Source: Helcococcus ovis
Lineage (GTDB): Bacteria > Bacillota > Clostridia > Tissierellales > Peptoniphilaceae
Direction: 5' to 3'
Assembly: GCF_004524775.2 (NCBI RefSeq)
Contig: NZ_CP119081.1
Coordinates: 806,001-870,000, forward strand
Length of the DNA stretch: 64,000 nucleotides
A program made the translations under genes and the position numbers. This document shows, piece by piece, positions 9,280 to 17,877 of the stretch. How positions within the stretch are numbered: position 1 is the first letter of the stretch; each line of letters starts with the position of its first letter. The notes under the pieces were generated by a model. That model was not told where the DNA came from and made no database searches. It saw only the letters and a program-made list of their open reading frames with translations.

Positions 9280-9361
9280 ACTGACAAGGGAGTTAATGGA
9301 AAAGTATATCGACTCCGTTCTGTGTGAGGGAAGCATCGTTCAGAAAATTATATGGAAATAG
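9250..9361 (+). pseudogene. 3' relic of a serine-recombinase-like gene
   Basis: In the +1 frame relative to the preceding pseudogene, the sequence reads EELVVKDTELTRELMEKY then IDSVLCEGSIVQKIIWK and stops at TAG (9359-9361). The pattern 'LTRELxEKxIxxVxVxExxxIxIxWK' is what I know from the C-terminal ends of large serine recombinases of conjugative and mobilisable elements. Only about 35 codons remain. Base composition is less A/T-rich than the surroundings. The call is made from a short pattern and may be wrong. Confidence 0.4.
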
Positions 9362-9444
9362 ACGCATGAGGAGTGAGAAATCATTCTCTTTTAACCTGTT
9401 TCAAGTGTTTATACACATCTTCTAGTTTGAACAAAATTACAAAA

Positions 9445-9554
9445 CTTGAAATAAAAAGGAGGAAATCCGCCTGAATTTTTTATCTATTATTGATTAGTTT
9501 GCCGATTTATGATAAAATAAACTCGAAATAAAAAGGTAGAAATCCACCTAAATT
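9445..9554 (+). repeat. Two 33-bp imperfect direct repeats before the ATPase gene
   Basis: Copies at 9445-9477 and 9522-9554 match at 28 of 33 positions and share GAAATAAAAAGG and GAAATCC. Each can fold as a short hairpin (AGGxGG-AAAT-CCxCCT in the first, AGGT/ACCT in the second). The second lies 19 bases before the ATPase start, so both are in its leader. They could be duplicated terminator hairpins left by element insertion, or leader elements. The rest of 9362-9573 shows nothing recognisable. Confidence 0.55.
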
Positions 9555-9573
9555 ATTCCAAAGAGGTAGTTAT

Positions 9574-10869
9574 ATGATAATTAAACGAGATTATTATCTA
9601 AATAAAATTATAGATAAAAAAGAAAATGGTAGGATAAAGATTATTACAGGGATAAGAAGATGTGGGAAATCATATCTGTTATTTAATTTGTACCAAGAGT
9701 ACTTATTGTCTAAAGGTGTCAAAGAAACTCAAATTATATCTATTGCACTCGATGAAATAGATAATCTTGAATATAGAAATCCATTTAGATTGAACGAATA
9801 TATTAAGAAAAAAACTAAAAACAGAAATACAAAATACTATATTTTCATTGATGAAATTCAATTATCTATAGCAGTAAGTAATCCTTATGTGGATAGTAAA
9901 GAAAAAAATATAACTTTTGTTGATGTACTTCTGGGACTTATGAAGCGTAGCAATTTAGATATTTATGTAACAGGAAGTAACTCTAAAATGCTTTCATCTG
10001 ATGTGTTAACACAGTTTAGAGATCGTGGTGATGAGATACATGTAAATCCTCTGTCATTTGCAGAAGTTTACGATTTATACGAAAATAAAGAGTTGGCTTT
10101 TGAGCATTATACTGTGTATGGAGGTATGCCGTATATCTATAGCCTAAAAAGTGATGAGGAAAAGAGTCAATACTTGAAGGACTTATTTCAAGAAACATAT
10201 ATAAAGGATATTCTTGAAAGAAATAATATACAAAATGATAAAGAGGTACTTGAATTACTGCTTGATTTCACATCTTCCGCAATTGGCTCACTAACTAACC
10301 CTACTAAACTTTCAAGGAGATTTTTGTCAGATATGCAGATAAAAATATCTTCCAATACAATTTCCAAATATCTTAGTTTCTTTGAGGAAGCATATGTTAT
10401 ATACCATGCCAAAAGATATGATGTTAAGGGATCAAGATATTTTTCAACTCCACTAAAATATTACTTTGCAGATATAGGTCTGAGAAATGCAAGATTAAAT
10501 TTTAGGCAAGTAGAAGACACACATATTATGGAAAACATCATCTATAACGACTTGCTTCGTAGGGGATACAATATAGATGTCGGTGTGGTAGAACATGATT
10601 TTAAGAAAGACGGAAACAGAAGAAAGGTTCAGCTTGAGGTTGATTTTGTTATAAACAAAGGACATCAAAGGTACTATATTCAATCAGCTTTGAATGTAGA
10701 CACTACAGAGAAAATAGAGCAAGAAACGGCATCGCTTAAGAAAATAGACGATTCATTTAAGAAGATTGTGATTGTAAGGAAGCACATTATTCCTAAACAC
10801 GATAATGATGGTATTTTATACATTGGAATAGAGGATTTTTTGCTTAATGAAGCAATCATAGATTTATAA
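9574..10869 (+). CDS. AAA_14/DUF4143-family ATPase
   Basis: This 431-residue protein belongs to the large family with an N-terminal AAA ATPase (AAA_14) and a C-terminal DUF4143 domain. Walker A is GIRRCGKS (26-33), Walker B is YIFIDEIQ (about 91-98), and VTGSNSKML is sensor-like. DUF4143 covers roughly 200-400 with a nuclease-like fold, including FKKDGNRRKVQLEVDFVINK. AAGAGGT at 9561-9567 supports the ATG. The family's function is poorly known and its genes are common in accessory regions. It is intact and stands between two decayed loci; no partner gene is evident. Confidence 0.88.
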   Translation: MIIKRDYYLNKIIDKKENGRIKIITGIRRCGKSYLLFNLYQEYLLSKGVKETQIISIALDEIDNLEYRNPFRLNEYIKKKTKNRNTKYYIFIDEIQLSIAVSNPYVDSKEKNITFVDVLLGLMKRSNLDIYVTGSNSKMLSSDVLTQFRDRGDEIHVNPLSFAEVYDLYENKELAFEHYTVYGGMPYIYSLKSDEEKSQYLKDLFQETYIKDILERNNIQNDKEVLELLLDFTSSAIGSLTNPTKLSRRFLSDMQIKISSNTISKYLSFFEEAYVIYHAKRYDVKGSRYFSTPLKYYFADIGLRNARLNFRQVEDTHIMENIIYNDLLRRGYNIDVGVVEHDFKKDGNRRKVQLEVDFVINKGHQRYYIQSALNVDTTEKIEQETASLKKIDDSFKKIVIVRKHIIPKHDNDGILYIGIEDFLLNEAIIDL

Positions 10870-10913
10870 AAATATTTTGAGTCATTCACTTGACATGAGA
10901 GAGTACTGAAGTT

Positions 10914-11051
10914 TTTTTTATTGCTGCTATGCACCGGATGCTGTCAAAGACAGAAGATGAAAAGGATGAGCAAATCCTTAAGACTAAAATACTAAAAAAA
11001 CATACGCTTGAGGGCGTTATTACGCTTAATAAGAATGCTTTATGCAAATGA
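10914..11051 (+). pseudogene. Internally deleted copy of the neighbouring nuclease-methylase gene
   Basis: Bases 10920-10960 are nearly identical to 12431-12471 of the intact methylase gene, and 10962-11039 to 12794-12871. About 320 bp in between is missing. The fusion stays in frame and reads FFIAAMHRMLSKTEDEKDEQ and on to LNKNALCK before TGA at 11049. The junction falls at short shared A/G-rich sequence. No start or N-terminal half is present, so this is a relic of a second, very similar gene or of an old duplication. Confidence 0.85.
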
Positions 11052-11341
11052 AACAAGTTTATTTTAGAGTACATATTTAATAGATAAATATATAATAAAA
11101 AAGAGCTGAAATAAGAGTTTCGATAGTTAATAAAATTTAATTTAAATAATAAAGTAGAGAATTTATATTGAGGAATTTGAGGAACTTCATTACCTTATAT
11201 ATGCAAATATATATTAGAGAATAATGAAATTTTTGATTCTATTAGAAAAAATAAATGCAAATTAACAAGAACTCAAACAGAAAAGCTTAATACTTTATTA
11301 GAAAATTTTGCAAAAGATTAATAATATGGAGGAAATAGATA
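11052..11341 (+). other. Gene-poor stretch before the restriction genes
   Basis: No intact gene was found. A 47-codon open stretch ending at TAA around 11320 (ENNEIFDSIRKNKCK, then LTRTQTEKLNTLLENFAKD) has protein-like character and may be the tail of a decayed small gene, which I do not recognise. GGAGG at about 11331 is the binding site for the gene at 11342. Confidence 0.4.
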
Positions 11342-13312
11342 ATGGCTAAGAAAGAAATAATGACAGATCTTTGGGTATATGACATGCTTAAAGAAATAGG
11401 TGTACAAAATGATTTTTCAGCTCAAGGAAGCACTATAAAAGAAATAGATGAGGCTTTGGCTACTGCTTCAAAGAAGGGGACAGGTAATGTCGGATTTCCA
11501 GAATATGTTGGAGTAATTAAAGATTTTCTTGTAGTAATCGAAGATAAAGCAAGTTTAAATAAGCATGTTAATAGAGATGAACACGATTTAATTTCCGAGG
11601 ATGTTAAGTCTGTTACAGATTATGCTGTGAACGGAGCTTTATTCTATGGAAAGCATTTAGCAAAAAATACAACTTATAAGAAGATAATCGCAATTGGTGT
11701 AAGTGGCAATGAGAAAAACCATAGAATTTCACCTTTATTTGTTGATGAAAGAGGTGGATATAAGGAACTTGATGATGTTGAAACTTTTATATCTTTCAGT
11801 GCCGATAATATCAATGAATATTACGAAAGAGAAATATTAGAAGTCAAAACCAATGATGAATTAAAGACAGAAGAATTATTAAAAATTGCTCGTTCTCTTC
11901 ATGAAGATTTAAGAAATTACGGAAATTTAGAAGATAAAAACAAGCCGTTGATTGTTTCTGGAATTTTACTTGCATTATCAGAAATTGAACATAAAAACTT
12001 TGATATTTCTGATTTGATTGGCGATAAAATAAGAACTGATGGTTCAAAAATATATAAGGCAATAGAAGATAATTTAAAAAGAGCAAATGTCAGTCCTGAA
12101 GTTAAAAGAGATAAGTTGCTTAACCAATTCAATATTATAAGAGATAACAATAAAATTAATGAAAAAAATACCAATCTCGGAAAAACACCACTTAGATATT
12201 TTACAGAGGTTCTATATAACAGTATCTTCACAAATATAAAATATAGTTCATCTACAGAAGATTATATCGGCAGATTTTATGGTGAATTTATGTCTTATTC
12301 TGGAGGAGATGGACAGAGTTTAGGTATTATCTTAACACCGAGACATATAACAGATTTGTTCTGTGAATTGCTTGATATACAACCAACAGATAAGGTTTTA
12401 GACCCTTGTTGTGGTACTGCTGGTTTTCTTATTGCTGCCATGCATCAGATGCTGTCAAAGACGGAAGATGAAACTGAACAGATAGAAATTAGAAAAAATA
12501 GACTGTTTGGTATTGAATTGCAAGATTATATGTTTACAATAGCAACCACAAATATGATATTGCGTGGAGATGGTAAAAGTAATTTAGAAAACCAAGACTT
12601 CTTAGCTCAAAATCCAAGCAAACTTCAGCTTAAAGGATGTACTGTTGGAATGATGAATCCTCCATACTCACAGGGTTCAAAACAAAACCCTGAGTTATAT
12701 GAGATAAATTTCGTAAATCATTTATTAGAGAGTTTAGTTGAGGGAGCTAAAGTTGCTGTGATTGTACCGCAATCGACTTTCACAGGGAAAACTAAGGATG
12801 AGCAAAACCTTAAGACTAAAATACTAAAAAAACATACGCTTGAGGGCGTTATCACGCTTAATAAGAATACTTTTTATGGAGTAGGGACAAATCCTTGTAT
12901 CGGTGTTTTTACAGCAGGCATACCTCATAGCAAGACCAAGAAAGCTAAGTTTATAAATTTTGAAAATGATGGCTATATCGTAAGTAAACATATAGGGCTG
13001 ATTGATGACGGAAGTGCAAAAGATAAAAAACAACATCTTCTTGATGTGTGGAATGACGAGATAGAAGCACCAACAAAATTTTGTGTTTCTACTACAGTTG
13101 AAGCTACAGATGAATGGTTGCACTCTTTTTATTATTTCAACGATGAAATCCCAAGTGATGAAGATTTTGAAAAAACTATAGCTGATTATTTGACTTTTGA
13201 AGTCAACATGATTACCCACGGCAGAGGATATTTATTTGGACTGGATAAAGAGGAAGACTTATCATCAGATGAAGTCCTAAAAGTAGCAGAGGATGGTGCT
13301 GATTATGTATAA
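11342..13312 (+). CDS. Fused nuclease/N6-adenine DNA methylase (BcgI-like)
   Basis: The C-terminal two thirds is a type I HsdM-like N6-adenine methylase, with the SAM motif DPCCGTAGFL near residue 353 and the catalytic motif NPPYS near 438. The N-terminus (residues 45-165) looks like a PD-(D/E)xK nuclease: GFPEYVGVIKDFLVVIEDK carries the E67-x-K69 pair. Nuclease and methylase in one 656-residue chain, followed by a separate specificity gene, is the architecture of BcgI-type (type IIB) systems. Such enzymes cut on both sides of a bipartite site. I therefore prefer this to a plain type I HsdM, since no hsdR gene is in the window. GGAGG and ATG fit well. Confidence 0.85.
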   Translation: MAKKEIMTDLWVYDMLKEIGVQNDFSAQGSTIKEIDEALATASKKGTGNVGFPEYVGVIKDFLVVIEDKASLNKHVNRDEHDLISEDVKSVTDYAVNGALFYGKHLAKNTTYKKIIAIGVSGNEKNHRISPLFVDERGGYKELDDVETFISFSADNINEYYEREILEVKTNDELKTEELLKIARSLHEDLRNYGNLEDKNKPLIVSGILLALSEIEHKNFDISDLIGDKIRTDGSKIYKAIEDNLKRANVSPEVKRDKLLNQFNIIRDNNKINEKNTNLGKTPLRYFTEVLYNSIFTNIKYSSSTEDYIGRFYGEFMSYSGGDGQSLGIILTPRHITDLFCELLDIQPTDKVLDPCCGTAGFLIAAMHQMLSKTEDETEQIEIRKNRLFGIELQDYMFTIATTNMILRGDGKSNLENQDFLAQNPSKLQLKGCTVGMMNPPYSQGSKQNPELYEINFVNHLLESLVEGAKVAVIVPQSTFTGKTKDEQNLKTKILKKHTLEGVITLNKNTFYGVGTNPCIGVFTAGIPHSKTKKAKFINFENDGYIVSKHIGLIDDGSAKDKKQHLLDVWNDEIEAPTKFCVSTTVEATDEWLHSFYYFNDEIPSDEDFEKTIADYLTFEVNMITHGRGYLFGLDKEEDLSSDEVLKVAEDGADYV

Positions 13313-14897
13313 GTATCATTTAGAAGATGTAGAGTGGAGAGAGTTTGTTTTAGGTGAAATTTTTACAATAAAAAAAGTATACGGGAAAATGATTGATAAG
13401 TATGATATTGGCCAATTACCTTATATTTCTACATCAGCGAGTGAAAATGGGCTTATTGGATTTGTCGAAACTGATGAGATTCGTTCGATAAGTTGCGGCA
13501 ATGCTATATCAATAGATCCTATAGGTGGAAAATGCTTTTACCATAAATACAATTTTGTTGGAAGAGGATATAGCGGTGCATCTATTAATTTATTGTATAA
13601 CGAAATGATTAATGAAATAAATTCAAAATTTATTATGACTTGTATTGAACAAACATCAAAAACCAAATCTTCCTATGGGAATCTATTCAATAGTAATAGA
13701 CTTTTAAAAGGAAAAATAAAATTACCAATTTCTAAAAATGAGGAAATAAATTGGTACTTCATGGAGGAATATATCAAGGAAAGAGAAAATAAGAAAAGGC
13801 AAGAACTAAAAGATTACTATAAAAATAGATTGCTTGATTTAGTGATTAATCCTGATGTTTTAACTGATGTTGATTGGGGAGAGTTCTTTTTAGGAGATAT
13901 TTTTTCTATAAATACTAAGCCATCAAAGGGATTGAACCATCTGAGCAAAGATGATAAAAAAGGAATTCCTTATGTTGGAGCTACTAATAGGAATAATGGG
14001 GTATTGGATTTTGTTGAGAAAGATTCAAAATTGCAATACGATGGTAATTGTATTGCCTTTATTAGAAATGGTGAAGGTTCTATGGGGTATTCTATTTATA
14101 AAAGAGAATCATTCATTGCAACACAAGATATAAGTGTTGGATATAATGAAAATCTTAATGAATATTCTGCCAAGTTTATAACGACAGTTGCGGATAGAGT
14201 TAGAGGAAAATATACATTTGGATATAAAAGAAACCAAGCAAGGTTAAAAAAAGAAATATTAACTTTACCTGTAGATAAAGAGGGAAATCCTAACTGGACG
14301 TATATGGAAAACTTTATAAAAAATATCGAGCAAAAACAGATAAAAAATATCTTAAAATACCTTGACGAATATATATATATATATATAATGTATAACCATT
14401 TTGAAAATGTTGATTGGAAAGAATTTTTCTTATCAGATATTTGTAATATTAACTCTGGTGTAAGGCTTACAAAGGCAAATATGGTAGATGGGAATATACC
14501 ATTTATTGGAGCAACAGATTCTAATAACGGTATTACTAACTTTGTAAGTAATACTAATAAATCCTTAGATAAAAATGTACTTGGAGTAAATTATAATGGA
14601 AGTGTTGTTGAAAACTTCTATCATCCATATGAGTGTATTTTTTCTGATGATGTAAAGAGAGTATCATTTAAGGATGAACAAGGACAAAATAAATACAGCT
14701 ATATATTTTTGAAACAAATGATATTGCAACAGAAAGAAAAATATCGTTATGCGTATAAGTTTAATGGTGATAGGATGGCAAGACAAAAAGTTATGATGCC
14801 GGTGGATGAATTGGGAAATATAGATTTTAAGTTTATGAATCGCTATATTGCTTCTAAGGAAATGAAAAATTTAGTAGCGATATTAAAATATATTTAA
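13305..14897 (+). CDS. Restriction specificity subunit with three recognition domains
   Basis: The protein has three homologous target-recognition units, each opening with a variant of 'VxWxEFxLxxIF': EDVEWREFVLGEIF, TDVDWGEFFLGDIF (about residue 190) and ENVDWKEFFLSDIC (about 366). Specificity subunits normally have two. The third unit starts right after an (AT)9 run encoding YIYIYI, and its MYNHFENVDW resembles the protein's own start MYKYHLEDVEW. The ATG at 13305 is preferred over 13293, because AGAGG at 13288 is only well spaced from 13305. It overlaps the methylase gene by eight bases. A two-domain form ending at the tract would be about 360 aa. Confidence 0.85.
   Translation: MYKYHLEDVEWREFVLGEIFTIKKVYGKMIDKYDIGQLPYISTSASENGLIGFVETDEIRSISCGNAISIDPIGGKCFYHKYNFVGRGYSGASINLLYNEMINEINSKFIMTCIEQTSKTKSSYGNLFNSNRLLKGKIKLPISKNEEINWYFMEEYIKERENKKRQELKDYYKNRLLDLVINPDVLTDVDWGEFFLGDIFSINTKPSKGLNHLSKDDKKGIPYVGATNRNNGVLDFVEKDSKLQYDGNCIAFIRNGEGSMGYSIYKRESFIATQDISVGYNENLNEYSAKFITTVADRVRGKYTFGYKRNQARLKKEILTLPVDKEGNPNWTYMENFIKNIEQKQIKNILKYLDEYIYIYIMYNHFENVDWKEFFLSDICNINSGVRLTKANMVDGNIPFIGATDSNNGITNFVSNTNKSLDKNVLGVNYNGSVVENFYHPYECIFSDDVKRVSFKDEQGQNKYSYIFLKQMILQQKEKYRYAYKFNGDRMARQKVMMPVDELGNIDFKFMNRYIASKEMKNLVAILKYI
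14369..14386 (+). repeat. (AT)9 tract inside the specificity gene
   Basis: Nine AT units encode YIYIYI between the second and third recognition domains and are followed by A-ATG. Worked by hand, loss of one unit gives stop TAA three codons after the repeat, and gain of one unit gives TAA immediately after it. Either change would end the first part at about 360 aa and separate the third domain, which has its own ATG at 14388. Confidence 0.9.
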
Positions 14898-14900
14898 GGG

Positions 14901-15272
14901 ATGGTGAATAAATTGAAATTAGAGAAATTAGAGGAAATTGATATTAGATAACTCTGGAAGCATGAGCAATATGATTTTTCGTAATTATTATCTAAAAAAG
15001 AAAATATCAAAATGCTAGGAGATGAAATAGGATTAACATTTACAGAGATAAACAAAGAGGTCTTTGTTGGTTCTTACTGTTGTAATTTTGTTGCAAAAGA
15101 TGAAACAATATGAATTAAGGTTATTATTGAAAATCAACTGGAAGCTACCAACCATGATCATTTAGGTAAAATAATAACATACGATTCTGATTTATACACA
15201 AATGTTGTGATTTGGCAAAGAGAAAATGGCAAAGAGCAACTTCTTACTATCTATATGCCACTATACAAATAA
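14901..15272 (+). pseudogene. Decayed DUF4268-type protein gene
   Basis: A single frame from ATG 14901 contains stops at 14949 (TAA), 14982 (TAA) and 15111 (TGA), and ends at TAA 15270. Between stops it reads like the N-terminal nuclease-like half of the DUF4268 family: KLEKLEEIDIR, LWKHEQYDFS, MLGDEIGLTF, IIENQLEATNHDHLGKIITY and VVIWQRENGK. The rest of the family length is missing. It follows the specificity gene by three bases with AAGGG before it, so it was probably a member of the restriction operon. Confidence 0.72.
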
Positions 15273-15329
15273 CTAGTGTACCATCATTCAAGAAAATTGG
15301 CTTGATTTGATAAATAAAATATAATAATT

Positions 15330-15390
15330 AACCACTAAATTACTTTACAAGTCTATTTTGAGTTGTTAAAAGTTTATTTAGTGGTTTTTT
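15330..15390 (+). terminator. Terminator closing accessory island 1
   Basis: A perfect 11-bp stem AACCACTAAAT/ATTTAGTGGTT (15330-15340 and 15376-15386) encloses a 35-base loop and is followed by TTTT. It separates the dead DUF4268 gene from the efp promoter. Confidence 0.7.
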
Positions 15391-15504
15391 ATTTAATAAA
15401 TTAGAAGTGTAAAAATCTTAAAAATTTAGTTATATAGTAATATTTTTGCTTTTTTTTAATTAATAAGTCTATAGATGTAAAAACATGCTTGATTTTTTTA
15501 GCTT

Positions 15505-15536
15505 TTGTTTATTTTTCGGTATTTTTATGATATAAT
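15505..15536 (+). promoter_or_regulatory. Probable promoter of the efp operon
   Basis: An extended -10 element TGATATAAT (TATAAT at 15531-15536) lies 28 bases before the efp start. TTGTTT at 15505-15510 is a possible -35 with a long 20-bp spacer; the extended -10 may compensate. Confidence 0.5.
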
Positions 15537-15564
15537 ACAGTGTAATTAATTTATGGAGGTATAT

Positions 15565-16122
15565 ATGATAGGAGCAAATGAAATTAAAAAAGGTATGACA
15601 TTAGAATATGATAATGGAATTTATGAAGTTTTAGATTTTCAACATGTTAAACCGGGAAAAGGACCAGCATTTATTAGAACAAAAATAAGAAATGTTATGA
15701 ATGGTTCATCAAAAGATGTAACATTAAATCCAAATGATAAGTTTAATCAAGTAATTATTGAAACAAAAGAAATGCAGTATTTATACAATGATGGTACTTT
15801 ATATTATTTTATGGATCCGGAAACATATGAACAAATACCAATGGATTATGATATTTTTGAAGAAGCATCTCAATTTGTAAAAGAAAATACAAATGCAATA
15901 ATTAAGTTTTATAACGGAAAGGCTTTCTCAATTGAAGCACCTAACTTTGTTGAATTAGAAGTTACAGACACAGAACCCGGTTTTAAAGGGGATACAGCTC
16001 AAGGAGCAACAAAACCTGCAACAGTTGAAACAGGTTATACATTAAACGTTCCGCTATTTATCGAAATTGGTACTGTATTAAAAATTGATACAAGAACGGG
16101 TGAATATTTATCAAGGGTTTAA
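15565..16122 (+). CDS. efp: Elongation factor P
   Basis: EF-P binds beside the P-site tRNA and rescues ribosomes stalled at polyproline stretches. The 185-residue protein has the N-terminal KOW-like domain with Lys32 in PGKGPAF, the position modified in many species, then two OB domains, ending [10 protein letters not shown] as usual. An upstream in-frame ATG at 15553 overlaps the Shine-Dalgarno itself, so the ATG at 15565 (after GGAGGT at 15555-15560) is the start. It leads a run of about ten closely spaced genes. Confidence 0.96.
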   Translation: MIGANEIKKGMTLEYDNGIYEVLDFQHVKPGKGPAFIRTKIRNVMNGSSKDVTLNPNDKFNQVIIETKEMQYLYNDGTLYYFMDPETYEQIPMDYDIFEEASQFVKENTNAIIKFYNGKAFSIEAPNFVELEVTDTEPGFKGDTAQGATKPATVETGYTLNVPLFIEIGTVLKIDTRTGEYLSRV

Positions 16123-16123
16123 G

Positions 16124-16516
16124 ATGAATAGAGTTGACGAACGAAAATGGGTTATTAAGATTATTTTTCAAAATGAATTTAACGAAATAGATTTGAAAAA
16201 ATTAGATTTTTATATAACTGAAAATGGATTAGAGCCTTCAAAATTTATTGTTTCATCTCTAACGTCAATATTAAAAAATATTGAAAAAATAGATGAAATT
16301 ATAAAATCTAAATTGCAAACAAATAGAAGTTTTGAAAATATGCTTCCTATTGAAAAAGCGATATTGAGAGTTTCTATTAATGAATTTGTAATTCAAAAGC
16401 ATGTTCCTACAAGTGTTTCAATTAATGAAGCTGTTGAATGTGCTAAAGAATTTTCTAATCCGGATTCTTATAAATTTATAAATGGTATACTTTCATCTAT
16501 AGCAAAGGATATTTAA
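16124..16516 (+). CDS. nusB: Transcription antitermination factor NusB
   Basis: NusB joins NusE and the boxA RNA in the antitermination complex of rRNA operons. The all-helical 130-residue protein carries the family's C-terminal signature IEKAILRVSINEF, VSINEAVECAKEFS and FINGILSSI. The start at 16124 is the first ATG after the efp stop; an ATG at 16085 would run through the end of efp and add a non-family N-terminus. Confidence 0.92.
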   Translation: MNRVDERKWVIKIIFQNEFNEIDLKKLDFYITENGLEPSKFIVSSLTSILKNIEKIDEIIKSKLQTNRSFENMLPIEKAILRVSINEFVIQKHVPTSVSINEAVECAKEFSNPDSYKFINGILSSIAKDI

Positions 16517-16517
16517 T

Positions 16518-17699
16518 TTGAAAAAACTAAATGCTATAACTGTCAAACAACTAAGTAAATACTTAAAATCAGTTATCAAAGAAGATTTTATATTAAACAA
16601 TATTTTTATTGTTGGAGAAATTGTTAATTTAAGAGTTACTATGTTTTCTTATTTTTCATTAAAAGAGGATGATGAGACAATTTCTTGTGTAAAGTTTGAT
16701 AATGATTTTGATTTCAGTGATGGGGATAAGGTTTTAATTAAAGGGTATTTAAATTTATACACAAAAGATAGTAGATATCAAATTATTGTAAAAGATGTAC
16801 AAGAATATGGAGTTGGTGAAAGTAGCATAATTTTAAAAAAACTTAAAGAAAAATTACTAAAAAAAGGATATTTTGATAATGATAATAAAAAAAATATTCC
16901 CAATATTCCATATAAAATAGGTCTTATTACCGGATTAAATTCGGCAGCATATTATGATTTTTTTAAGGTTCTAAGTGATAATAATTATAATTGTCAAGTT
17001 TATTATTATAATTCGCTTGTACAAGGAAAAAGTGCAGAAATTGATATAGTTAATGGACTTGATATATTAGATAAATATAAGCTTGATCTTATTGTACTTA
17101 CGAGAGGTGGAGGATCAAAAGAAGATTTATCAATATTTAACAGTGAATTAATTGCTGATAAGATTTTTGAGTTAAATACTCCTATAATTACTGCTATTGG
17201 TCATGATATTGATTTAAGTATTTCAGATTTAGTAAGCGATAAATTTTTGTCTACTCCAACTAAAGCTGCTGAATACATTGTAAGACAAAATGTAAAATAT
17301 AAAGAAAATTTATACAACATTAATAGATTTATAAATCAAAATATTCAAAATATAATTGCAAATTTTGAAAAATCATTAAAACTGATAAATTCGAAAATTG
17401 AATTAAATAATCCAAAAAATATTATTCTTGAAAGGGAATATTATTTTAATAACAGAAAAAATAAAATCAATTATTTAATTAATTATTTGATTACTGATTA
17501 TGAGAAAAGATTGTATTATACAAGAAATAAAATAGAGAATCTATTTAATAATATTCTTAATAATAAAAGTATTTATATTAAGAATGATTCACGTAAATAT
17601 ATAGATATTAAAGATATAAAAGTTGGCGAAAAATATATTATTTTCAATAAAGATATATCATTTAAGATTACAGTTGAGGAGAAAATTGATGAATGGTAA
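16518..17699 (+). CDS. xseA: Exodeoxyribonuclease VII large subunit
   Basis: XseA with XseB degrades single-stranded DNA. The protein has an N-terminal OB domain (about 1-100, ITVKQLSKYLK and FYF-type repeats), the catalytic-region signatures GLITGLNSAAYYD, LTRGGGSKEDL and AIGHDIDLSISD, and a long coiled-coil C-terminal half. The start is a TTG at 16518: no ATG is available nearby in frame, AAAGGA lies eight bases upstream, and the following residues fit the family N-terminus. Length 393 aa is slightly short for the family. Confidence 0.93.
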   Translation: MKKLNAITVKQLSKYLKSVIKEDFILNNIFIVGEIVNLRVTMFSYFSLKEDDETISCVKFDNDFDFSDGDKVLIKGYLNLYTKDSRYQIIVKDVQEYGVGESSIILKKLKEKLLKKGYFDNDNKKNIPNIPYKIGLITGLNSAAYYDFFKVLSDNNYNCQVYYYNSLVQGKSAEIDIVNGLDILDKYKLDLIVLTRGGGSKEDLSIFNSELIADKIFELNTPIITAIGHDIDLSISDLVSDKFLSTPTKAAEYIVRQNVKYKENLYNINRFINQNIQNIIANFEKSLKLINSKIELNNPKNIILEREYYFNNRKNKINYLINYLITDYEKRLYYTRNKIENLFNNILNNKSIYIKNDSRKYIDIKDIKVGEKYIIFNKDISFKITVEEKIDEW

Positions 17700-17877
17700 T
17701 TATGAAGATTTATTTAAGAGATATGATGAAATTTCTTTACTTTTAGATAATAAGGAAATAAGTCTGGAAGAATCTATAAAGCTTTATGAGGAAAGTACTG
17801 AAATTTTCACAAAATTAGAAAAAATGTTAAGTGAATCAAAACAAAAAATAATAAATATAAGAGAAAAAAATGTTTGA
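17689..17877 (+). CDS. xseB: Exodeoxyribonuclease VII small subunit
   Basis: A 62-residue helical protein with the family pattern YEDLFKRYDEIS, ISLEESIKLYEE and KLEKMLSESKQKI. It binds the coiled coil of XseA to form exonuclease VII. The true start is ATG 17689, preceded by GAGGAG and overlapping the xseA end by 11 bases; an upstream in-frame ATG lies inside xseA with no binding site. Confidence 0.92.
   Translation: MNGNYEDLFKRYDEISLLLDNKEISLEESIKLYEESTEIFTKLEKMLSESKQKIINIREKNV

Noticed and set aside
9445-9554. CRISPR array
   Set aside because: Only two imperfect copies with no further repeats and no cas genes.
13293-13304. Earlier start of the specificity subunit
   Set aside because: AGAGG is immediately next to this ATG, too close to be used; 13305 is better spaced and gives the repeat-like N-terminus.
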